This document shows, one piece after another, positions 40,520-48,218 of a DNA stretch of 64,000 nt. How positions within the stretch are numbered: the stretch's first letter is position 1; each line of letters begins with the position of its first letter. The stretch is taken from the NCBI RefSeq assembly GCF_947494025.1, contig NZ_CANLTQ010000011.1, positions 1-64,000 of the forward strand, given 5' to 3'. Origin of the DNA: an uncultured Jannaschia sp. (lineage in GTDB: Bacteria; Pseudomonadota; Alphaproteobacteria; Rhodobacterales; Rhodobacteraceae). The position numbers and the translations under genes were made by a program. A model generated the notes under the pieces. The model saw only the letters and a program-made list of their open reading frames with translations, searched no databases and had not been told where the DNA came from.

Positions 40520-40716
40520 AGGGCATCGCCGAGCCCGCCGCGGCCTATCGCGACGGTTCTCCCAGGCCGACCACCGTGGTTGCGGAAGTGCAGACCCGGA
40601 TCGTGGCCCGCGACCCGGTGCTGAACGCCTTCGCCGACCGATGCAGGGGCAGGCTGGGCGGCGACGCGGCGCTTCCGTCCGTGGCGGCGGCGATCGAGGC
40701 GCGGCTGGCGGGCTGA
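40516..40716 (+). CDS. 66-aa protein resembling only the N-terminus of amidase-signature enzymes
   Basis: AAAYRDGSPRPTTVVAEVQTRIVARDPVLNAFADR; ATGA overlap with upstream peptidase gene. Confidence 0.45.
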   Translation: MKGIAEPAAAYRDGSPRPTTVVAEVQTRIVARDPVLNAFADRCRGRLGGDAALPSVAAAIEARLAG

Positions 40717-40791
40717 GGGTCAGCCGTACCGCGCCCGGTTTCCGCTCCCCCAATTCGATACGGCGTCCGCTGCATGCGCGGTTCGCCTTTA

Positions 40792-40854
40792 AAGCGGTTT
40801 GCGTTCAACCGGACGCGTAACCTGAAAAACTGTTCAGGCAAACCGAACCGCTTC
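40792..40854. terminator. Nested inverted repeats between convergent operons
   Basis: GCGGTTTGC ... GCAAACC(GAA)CCGC enclosing CCTGAA-AAACTG-TTCAGG. Confidence 0.4.
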
Positions 40855-41048
40855 TTCGCTCGTCCTGACCGATGATCTATCGGGTGACGACAAGAACCGA
40901 GCAACCGCAGCGATTGGTCGCTTCGTCCGCAGCGTCGCTGCGACGAAAGTACGGGACGGTTTGGATTGCCGCCGCTCGAACGGAAGCGGTGAACGTCGAA
41001 AGCCGTCTTCCTGTTCGCCGCTGCGGTGCTTGTGCGGGCGTTTGATCC

Positions 41049-42260
41049 TCAGGCCACGTCCTGCGTGTCGAGGCGGCGATGGATGGCGTCCGGGCGATTT
41101 TCGAGACCGGGCAGAAGCTCGATTCCAAGGCCGGGATCGTCCGAGGCGCCGATCTGCCCGTCGCGGATTGGCGGCAGAGCAGTAACGAGTTCCGTGTACC
41201 AGCCAGTGTAAAAGGCGCGCACCGATTCCTGCACCAGCGCCATACGCGCGTGAAGCGAGAAATGACAGGAGGCCATGAAGACCACCGGCCCCGTGCAGTC
41301 ATGGGGGGCCACGGGGATGTGCGCAGCTTCCGCGAGCGCGGCGATCTTGCGTGCCTCCGTCAGGCCGCCGCACCATGACAGGTCGAGCATCGCGATCCCG
41401 GCGACCCCGGTGGCAAGGTAGTCGCGGAAGGCATGCGGGTAGGCCAGCGTCTCGGATGCGCAGACGGGCGCGCTCGAATGGGCGGCGTAGGCCTTCAGGC
41501 TGTCGAGGCTGTCCATCCGGATCGGATCCTCGTGCCAGAACGTGTCATATGGCTTCAGCGCATGCGCGATCCTCTGCGCGGCTGGCAGGTGCCACAGCGA
41601 ATGGAACTCCACCATGATGTCCATACGATCGCCCACCGCCGCGCGGATCTTTTCGAATGGCTCGAGCGCGGTCCCCAACTCGTTGGCGGAGATATCGAGG
41701 CCGTGGTTGCGCTCGGCGGCCATGTCGAAGGGCCAGATCTTCATTCCCGTGATCCCCTCCTCGAGAAGGGAATGCGCCAACTCGTCTGCACGGTGAAGAA
41801 AAGCGTCCAGATCCTCGTACGGCCCGGCATGCGGTTCGCGGTGACCCCAGTTCTCGACCTTCTGCGCACGGGTGTCGCGCACGTAACGGTAACCGGCGCA
41901 GGTATTGTAGGTACGGATCGTCTCCCGGCTCTTTCCGCCGAGAGCGACGGAGACAGGCAATCCGGTGGCCTTGCCGAAAATGTCCCACAAGGCGATGTCG
42001 ATGGCCGAGTTGCCACGCGTCTCCACGCCCGCGCCGCGCCAACCCAGGTAGCCCAGGAGATCCCGGCCGATCGCCTCGATCTGCATCGGGTCGCGTCCGA
42101 TGAGCCGGGGCGCGGCGGTTTCGTGGATATACGCCTCCACTGCCGCAGCGCCCATGAAGGTCTCGCCAAGGCCCGTAAGCCCCTCGTCGGTCTCGACGCG
42201 AACCCACAGGATATTGGGAAACTCGCCGAGGCGAAGGGTCTCGACGGCGACGATCTTCAT
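41049..42260 (-). CDS. Mandelate racemase/muconate lactonizing enzyme (enolase superfamily) protein
   Basis: MKIVAVETLRLGEFPNILWVRVETDEGLTGLGETFMG...GNSAIDIALWDIFGKATGLPVSVALGG. Confidence 0.92.
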   Translation of the reverse strand: MKIVAVETLRLGEFPNILWVRVETDEGLTGLGETFMGAAAVEAYIHETAAPRLIGRDPMQIEAIGRDLLGYLGWRGAGVETRGNSAIDIALWDIFGKATGLPVSVALGGKSRETIRTYNTCAGYRYVRDTRAQKVENWGHREPHAGPYEDLDAFLHRADELAHSLLEEGITGMKIWPFDMAAERNHGLDISANELGTALEPFEKIRAAVGDRMDIMVEFHSLWHLPAAQRIAHALKPYDTFWHEDPIRMDSLDSLKAYAAHSSAPVCASETLAYPHAFRDYLATGVAGIAMLDLSWCGGLTEARKIAALAEAAHIPVAPHDCTGPVVFMASCHFSLHARMALVQESVRAFYTGWYTELVTALPPIRDGQIGASDDPGLGIELLPGLENRPDAIHRRLDTQDVA

Positions 42261-42277
42261 GCGGGCGCTCCTGCGGG

Positions 42278-42301
42278 GGGCGGGGCCGCACGGCCCCGCC
42301 C
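42278..42301 (-). terminator. Perfect 11-bp GC-rich stem-loop after TRAP SBP gene
   Basis: GGGCGGGGCCG-CA-CGGCCCCGCCC. Confidence 0.6.
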
Positions 42302-42311
42302 GGTGTCGAGA

Positions 42312-43313
42312 TCACTCGCCGCGAATCTCGGCGAGCTGGCTCTGCACGCGGTCGATCACGTCCTGTCCGATCGTATCGGCATTCCGCTCATAGACGCCCA
42401 GCACCGCATCGCGGATCTCGGCCATGTTCTCCTCGGAGATCTCGTTGAACGCCGTGCCGGCCTCGGTGATTCGCTCAAGGGATTGTCCGGCCAATTCCCG
42501 GCTCGCCTCGCGCTGGACGCTCTGACCCGCCATGGCGCAGTCTCTCAGGATCTGCTGCTCCTCCTCGGAATAGGTCTGGAAGATCGGCCCCGAGAACAGC
42601 ACCAGGAACGGCGTGTAGGCATGCTGCGTCGCGGAGACGTAATCCTGCACCTCGTAGAATTGCGAGGTGTCGATCGTGACGTAGGGGTTCTCCTGCGCGT
42701 CGATGGCCCCAGTCTCCAGCGCGGTGAAGACCTCGCCGAAGGCCATCGGCGTGGGATTGGTGCCGAGGGTCTGGAACGTGTCGAGGAAAATGTTGTTCTG
42801 CATCACGCGGGTGCGGATGCCCTGGAAATCCTCGAGAGACTCGATGGGCCGCACGTTGTTCGACAGGTTGCGGAAGCCGTTTTCCCACCAGGAAAGGTTC
42901 ACGAGGCCGGAATCCAGCATCCGTTCGGAGATGAACTCGCCGAATTCACCGTCGAGGACGGCATCCGCTTCCTCCGCGTTGGCGAAGAGGAAGGGCAGGT
43001 CGAACACGCCAAGTTCCGGCACGATGCCCACGATGGGAGAGGTCGAGGTGATGACCATTTCCTGCACGCCCGATCGCAAGGCCTGCGTCGCCTGCAGGTC
43101 GTCACCGAGGGCGGAACTCCAGAACGCGTTCAGGGTCCAGGCGCCGTCGGTGCGTTCGTCGGTGCATTGGCGCATGGCTTCGATGCCATCGGCGACCGGA
43201 TGATCCTCGGCTACGCCGTTGGAAATGCGGATCGTGCGCTCCTGCACCTGTGCCTGGACCGGGGCAGCGAGCGCGACCAGGGCGGTCGCCGCAAGTAGAT
43301 GTTTCATGGTCAT
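42312..43313 (-). CDS. dctP: TRAP transporter solute-binding protein (DctP)
   Basis: MTMKHLLAATALVALAAPVQAQ signal peptide; GIRTRVMQNNIFLDTFQTLGTNPTPMAFGEVFTALETGAIDAQENP. Confidence 0.93.
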   Translation of the reverse strand: MTMKHLLAATALVALAAPVQAQVQERTIRISNGVAEDHPVADGIEAMRQCTDERTDGAWTLNAFWSSALGDDLQATQALRSGVQEMVITSTSPIVGIVPELGVFDLPFLFANAEEADAVLDGEFGEFISERMLDSGLVNLSWWENGFRNLSNNVRPIESLEDFQGIRTRVMQNNIFLDTFQTLGTNPTPMAFGEVFTALETGAIDAQENPYVTIDTSQFYEVQDYVSATQHAYTPFLVLFSGPIFQTYSEEEQQILRDCAMAGQSVQREASRELAGQSLERITEAGTAFNEISEENMAEIRDAVLGVYERNADTIGQDVIDRVQSQLAEIRGE

Positions 43314-43351
43314 GGTGTCCTCCTCCTCCTGATGGACGTGATGTCGGGCCG

Positions 43352-44629
43352 TCAGCGCAACGCGTTCAGCGGTACGGTGACGAGTTCGGGAAACAGAACG
43401 AGCAGGACCAGGACAACGACCTGCGCGAGCAGGAACGGCATCACGCCGCCGATGACCTGGCCCAGAGGCACGCGGGCGACACCGCTGACCACGTTCAGCA
43501 CGACGCCTACGGGCGGGGTGATCAGGCCAATGCAGGTGGTCATTACGAAGATCACCCCGAAATAGACCGGGTCGATCCCTGCCGCGCGGATGACCGGCAT
43601 GAGTACCGGCGCCAGGATCAGGATGGTCGGCGCGAGGTCGAGCACGGTGCCCATCACGAAGACCAGCGTAATGATGGCCAGCATCAGGAGGCGCGGGTTG
43701 TCCATCAGGGGTTCGATGAATCCAACGATCTGTGCGGGAATGTTCGCTGAGGTGATCAGCCAGGACGTGACAAGAGCCGCGGCCACCAGGAACAGGACCA
43801 CCGCCGTCATCTTCGCGGCGTTCAGAAGGACGGTATAGAGTTCCCGCAGGTGCAGTTCGCGATAGACGAAGAGCCCGACGAAAAGCGCGTAGACCGCCGC
43901 GACCACCGCTGCCTCGGTGGGAGTGAAGACACCGAAGCGGATGCCTCCCAGGATGATGACCGGCATCATGAGGGCCCAGAGCGCATCCAGGGTCGCGCGC
44001 AGCCGCTCCTTGCCGGAGCGCTTCGGTAGGGTCTTCACGTTGTCCCGTCGCGCCACGATCAGCCACATTCCGACAAGCGACAGGGCCATCAGCATACCCG
44101 GCACGATGCCCCCGATGAACAGGCCCGTGATCGACACGTTGGCCGCTACGCCGAAGATGATGAATGCGATGGAGGGCGGGATCACGGGGGCGATGACGCC
44201 GCCTGCTGCCATGAGGCCCGCGGCGCGCGGCACGTGGTAGCCCGCCTCGCGCATCATCGGGATCAGGATCGCAGCGAGCGCCGCCGAGTCTGCCGCGGCG
44301 GAGCCCGACAACGACGCCATGATGACTGCGGCGATGATCGCCACAATTCCGAGCCCGCCGCGCACGTGTCCCACGCAGGCTACCGCGAAATGCACGATCC
44401 GGCGGGACAATCCGCCGGCATTCATCAACTCCCCGGCCAGCAGGAAGAACGGAATGGCCAGGAGCGTGAAGGTATTGGCCCCGGAGATCATCTGCTGGGC
44501 GATGATCTGGGTGTTGAAGATCCCCATGTAGCTCATGAGGATGATGCCGGTGAACATCAGCGCGAAGGCGACAGGCACTCCGAAGGCGAGCGTGCCGAAG
44601 AGCGCGGCAATGAAGACGCCGATGACCAT
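43352..44629 (-). CDS. dctM: TRAP transporter large permease (DctM)
   Basis: LAIPFFLLAGELMNAGGLSRRIV; SLSGSAAADSAALAAILIPMM; IGLITPPVGVVLNVVSGVA. Confidence 0.94.
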   Translation of the reverse strand: MVIGVFIAALFGTLAFGVPVAFALMFTGIILMSYMGIFNTQIIAQQMISGANTFTLLAIPFFLLAGELMNAGGLSRRIVHFAVACVGHVRGGLGIVAIIAAVIMASLSGSAAADSAALAAILIPMMREAGYHVPRAAGLMAAGGVIAPVIPPSIAFIIFGVAANVSITGLFIGGIVPGMLMALSLVGMWLIVARRDNVKTLPKRSGKERLRATLDALWALMMPVIILGGIRFGVFTPTEAAVVAAVYALFVGLFVYRELHLRELYTVLLNAAKMTAVVLFLVAAALVTSWLITSANIPAQIVGFIEPLMDNPRLLMLAIITLVFVMGTVLDLAPTILILAPVLMPVIRAAGIDPVYFGVIFVMTTCIGLITPPVGVVLNVVSGVARVPLGQVIGGVMPFLLAQVVVLVLLVLFPELVTVPLNALR

Positions 44630-45174
44630 CAGCGCTGCTCCGCTTTGTGACCGGGCTCTCCGGGACCGTCGTCGTAATCACCGGCGAAACGGGCGATGTC
44701 TTCCTCCGGCATCCGTCCGGTGACGATTTGGCCGAGGCGGACGGCCGCGATCAGACCGATTCCCGCGGCGGAGAAATAGCCTACCCCGAACACCCAGATG
44801 AGCGAGATGCCGACGACCGCCGCCGTCATGGAGGCGTTGATCGGGTGCTGCACCCAGGTGCCGTGGAAGAAGACTACGGCACAGATCAGGACGATGACGT
44901 TGGTGATGAACATGCAGATCAGCCGGCCGCGTCGTCCGAACAGGCGCACCATCGTCTCCACTCCGATATGGGCGTTCTCCTTGAACGTGATGACGGCGCC
45001 GATGAAGGTCAGCCAGACGAAGAAGTAGCGGCTGAGCTCCTCGGAGAACGTGATCCCCGAATTGAGACCGTAGCGCAACACGACGTTGACGAAGACCATC
45101 ATCGCCATTCCAGCGAGCAGGATCACCATCGCCATCTCTGTCAGGCGTGTCGCCGCGGAAATCAGGCGTCCCAT
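44629..45174 (-). CDS. dctQ: TRAP transporter small permease (DctQ)
   Basis: NVVLRYGLNSGITFSEELSRYFFVWLTFIGAVITFKENAHIGVE. Confidence 0.93.
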   Translation of the reverse strand: MGRLISAATRLTEMAMVILLAGMAMMVFVNVVLRYGLNSGITFSEELSRYFFVWLTFIGAVITFKENAHIGVETMVRLFGRRGRLICMFITNVIVLICAVVFFHGTWVQHPINASMTAAVVGISLIWVFGVGYFSAAGIGLIAAVRLGQIVTGRMPEEDIARFAGDYDDGPGEPGHKAEQR

Positions 45175-45425
45175 AGAGCCACTCCAGCACGCATGTCATC
45201 GATCGTCGGACGCATCCGTTCCCTCTCCCAGCGGACCCGGACCGGGCCGGACGACATCATGGTCAGCGCCGTCCTCCCGGCACCTGTCAGGTGGACAAGG
45301 GCTGAATGGCATTGTCAACGGGACTGTTGCGTTGGCGTCGCCAAGTTGTCTGGGGCTGATGCGCGAACTGCGGTCGTGTCTTGCATGGAAGCTCGCCCCC
45401 GCCTCCGCCTCGGCCGGCGGCGGTC

Positions 45426-45605
45426 TGCCCCCTCGAGAGTGGTCCTCCCTGTAGTAGGCTTTTGGGCGGGAGGGAGGACGATGGAACGGGACAGAAGAGG
45501 CGCAAGCCGGAGGAGATCGTCGTGAAGCCACGGCAGGTGGACGTGCTGGTAACGCAGGGCCGATCGGTGGCCGAAGCGGTGCGGTCGGTCGGGGGTTCGG
45601 CATGA
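45426..45605 (+). mobile_element. IS3-family remnant: left-end-like sequence plus OrfA N-terminal fragment
   Basis: TGCCCCCTCGAGAGTGGTCCTCCCTG followed by QKRRKPEEIVVKPRQVDVLVTQGRSVAEAVRSVGG (compare KRFKPEEIVxKLRQVDVL), then homology lost. Confidence 0.6.
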
Positions 45606-45692
45606 GCCGCCACCGGTTCGAGGCCATGCCGAACCGGTTGGCGCTGTCCGATCCCGCCCTGGAATTCGCAGCGTGAAAGTAATGCCCTCCAT

Positions 45693-45958
45693 ATGAATGT
45701 ATTACCTCTCGGAGCCGATTTGCCGACGACCGTGACATCCAAGGGACAGGTGACCATCCCCGAAGCCGGTGCGCGACTTTCTCGGAATCGAGCCCGGCAG
45801 CCGCGTGGGCTTCGGACGGACGGAGGACGGTCGCGTCGAGCTACGGCCCGAAGGCGCCGCGCCGGACGCTGGCCGATCTGCGCGGCCAGGCCGGGCCTGG
45901 ACCCTCCACCGGGGAAATCATCGCGCTGACGCGAGGGGAGGTCTCGGACGGGGCGTGA
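45693..45958 (+). pseudogene. AbrB/VapB-type antitoxin with two +1 frameshifts
   Basis: Frame a TTVTSKGQVTIP; frame b VRDFLGIEPGSRVGFGRTEDGRVELRP; frame c APRRTLADLRGQAGPGPSTGEIIALTRGEVSDGA*. Confidence 0.7.
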
Positions 45959-46353
45959 CCTTTATCAACACGAACGTCCTGCTCGATCTGGTGACGGACG
46001 ACCCGATCCACGCCGACGGGTCGCTGGCGCGGCTCGAAGAGGCGGCGCTTCGCGGACTGCTCGTGATCGGCGACGTCGTCTGTGGCGAGCTGTCCGTGCG
46101 TTACGAGCGGATCGAGGATCTCGACGCCTTCGTGGCGCAGGCGGGGCTCCGGCGGACGGCGATGCCGGACGCGGCGCTGGTTCTGGCCGGCAAGGCGTTC
46201 CGGTCCTATCGGCGCTCGGGCGGCACGCGGGTGGGGGTGTTGCCGGACTTCTTCGTCGGCGCGCAGGCGGCGCTGGCCGCCCGCCCGCTGCTCACCCGGG
46301 ACGTGACGCGGTATCGCACCTACTTCCCGTCGGTGGAGCTGATCGCGCCGTGA
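45955..46353 (+). CDS. VapC-type PIN domain protein, first catalytic Asp replaced by Asn
   Basis: VTFINTNVLLDLVTDDP...GDVVCGELSVRYE...GVLPDFFVGAQAALAARPLLTRDVTRYRTYFPSVELIAP; GTG start overlapping antitoxin stop. Confidence 0.8.
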   Translation: MTFINTNVLLDLVTDDPIHADGSLARLEEAALRGLLVIGDVVCGELSVRYERIEDLDAFVAQAGLRRTAMPDAALVLAGKAFRSYRRSGGTRVGVLPDFFVGAQAALAARPLLTRDVTRYRTYFPSVELIAP

Positions 46354-46555
46354 CGGGCCGGGCGGCGCGATCGCTGGCCTAGGCACCGCTTCCCCGGGAT
46401 CACAGCGTGGCCGCCGGTGCAGGTTCAGCGCCCCGGGTATCCCCGTCCGACCGCCGTGCCGGGAAGCGCGACAAAGGGCGCGGGCCGTTGGCCGGATCGG
46501 GCGCCGGATGCCGTGACCCCGGCCCGCGATCCGGCCACCGCCGGACGGGGCGTGC

Positions 46556-48019
46556 TCACACCCCTTCGAGCAGGCGGATCTTGAGGTCGCGGAAGGCGCT
46601 GCGGGCGCGGGACTCGCGCTCGTGGTCGAGCATCGCCTCGATCTCGGCCCCCATCTGGCGCAGCCGCGCGTCGCCGAGACGCTGCGCCTCCTTGAACATC
46701 GAGCGCTCCTCGGAGCTGGCATGGTGGTCGACCGCTTCGTGCAGGGCGCGAAGCTGCGCCTCGAATTCCGGGCTCGACGGCCCGAGCCGCAGCGTCACCG
46801 CGAGCATGTCGGCGAGCTGCTGGTGCTCCGCATGGGCGACGGGCACGTCCTCGCTGACGGGTCGGACGGCCGGGTAGAAGATCTCGTCCTCGACATGCTC
46901 GTGGATCTCGAGCTCACCCGCCAGCAGACGCATCACGTCGCGCCGCTCCGGGTCGTCGGGCGCCATCGCCTCGATCCGCTCGAAGAGCCGGCGCATGAGC
47001 TCGTGATGCTCGAAGAGCACTTCGTCGGCCTTGCGCGCCCCGGGCGGCGGGGACGGCTCCGGCCCTTGCGTGGCGGCGTCGATCTCCTGCGGGGTGAGCG
47101 CCTCGTCCCCCGGCTCCGGCACACGGCGGATCTCGACTTGGCCCCCTCGCACACGCGCGTCGTAGCGCGGCTGCGGCGCGGTGGAGGGGCCGTCGAGCAC
47201 GCGCCCGTCGCGGAGGCAGAAGCGCGAACCGTGCCAGGGGCAGACGAGGCCGCCATCCTGCACCCAGCCCTCGTCGAGCGGGCCGCCCATATGGGAGCAG
47301 CGCGACCCCATCGCGTGGACGCGCCCGCGATGGCGCACCAGAGCGACACCGATCCCGGCGCGCGCGGCCTCGTCCCAGACCTCCACGCGGCGCGGCCGGT
47401 CCTCCTCCAGCGCGTCGAGGGGAAGGACCGGCATGAAGGCGCGCGGCTCGGGCGAGCGGTCGGCCTGATCGACGCCCACGCCGCGGCGATAGACGAGGTG
47501 GCCGCCGAGCCAGGCGCCCGCCGCCATCGCGGCCCATCCCGCGCCGCTCAGCGCCCGGCCCGCGGAGCGGCGGCCGCGCCGGCGCAGCGCGAGCGAGCCG
47601 AGGGCAAGCGCGAGCGCGGTCGAGTTCGCGGCGGCGTGGACGAGCCCGGTGCGGCGGTCGCGGCCGTGGATCTGCCGCCAGTCGGCGATCCCGGCCGCCG
47701 CGGCGGCGACGGCCCCGCCCGCGCCGGCCGCCAGCGCGATATCGGCCGCCCGCGCCGTCCGCGGATCGTCGGAGAGGCCCAGCGTTTCCGCCGTATCGAG
47801 GGCGAAGGCCAGCGTCCAGCCGCCGACGGGCAGCGTCGCGAGCAGCGGGTGCAGCGGGTGGCCGAGCCACGTCCCGTGCAGCGCGTTCTCGATCGGCTGC
47901 GCCGCGCGTCCCATCGGCTGGAGCGCGAGCGAGGCCGCGTTGGCGACGTCGTAGGAGGGACGGTCGAGCCGCTCCTCGCCCTCGATGGCGGCAACGATGC
48001 GCTCGGTTCGCTGGCTCAT
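46556..48019 (-). CDS. DUF2231-like membrane domain + Rieske [2Fe-2S] + hemerythrin HHE fusion
   Basis: HGTWLGHPLHPLLATLPVGGWTLAFALDTAE; SRCSHMGGPLDEGWVQDGGLVCPWHGSRF; FEHHELMRRLFERIEAM...EIHEHVEDEIFYPAV...HAEHQQLADML...HHASSEERSMF. Confidence 0.85.
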   Translation of the reverse strand: MSQRTERIVAAIEGEERLDRPSYDVANAASLALQPMGRAAQPIENALHGTWLGHPLHPLLATLPVGGWTLAFALDTAETLGLSDDPRTARAADIALAAGAGGAVAAAAAGIADWRQIHGRDRRTGLVHAAANSTALALALGSLALRRRGRRSAGRALSGAGWAAMAAGAWLGGHLVYRRGVGVDQADRSPEPRAFMPVLPLDALEEDRPRRVEVWDEAARAGIGVALVRHRGRVHAMGSRCSHMGGPLDEGWVQDGGLVCPWHGSRFCLRDGRVLDGPSTAPQPRYDARVRGGQVEIRRVPEPGDEALTPQEIDAATQGPEPSPPPGARKADEVLFEHHELMRRLFERIEAMAPDDPERRDVMRLLAGELEIHEHVEDEIFYPAVRPVSEDVPVAHAEHQQLADMLAVTLRLGPSSPEFEAQLRALHEAVDHHASSEERSMFKEAQRLGDARLRQMGAEIEAMLDHERESRARSAFRDLKIRLLEGV

Positions 48020-48218
48020 GACTCGTTCCCTTTCTCGATCCGCACGGCAGGCGGGCAAGTGCCGCGCCGGGGGCAACCGCGGCCCTCCGCGCGCGCCGCT
48101 CGGGGGGCCAACGAGGGCCCGGATGATTTGGTTTCCCGCCATTCCGTCGGTTGACGCGACCGTTGCGGTTTTTGCGACGCGCTCGGAAGAGCGTTCGCAT
48201 GGGGCGTCAGACCGGCGG

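Noticed and set aside
46622-48154. 510-aa plus-strand ORF opposite the Rieske-hemerythrin gene
   Set aside because: Antisense artefact; no recognisable domain.
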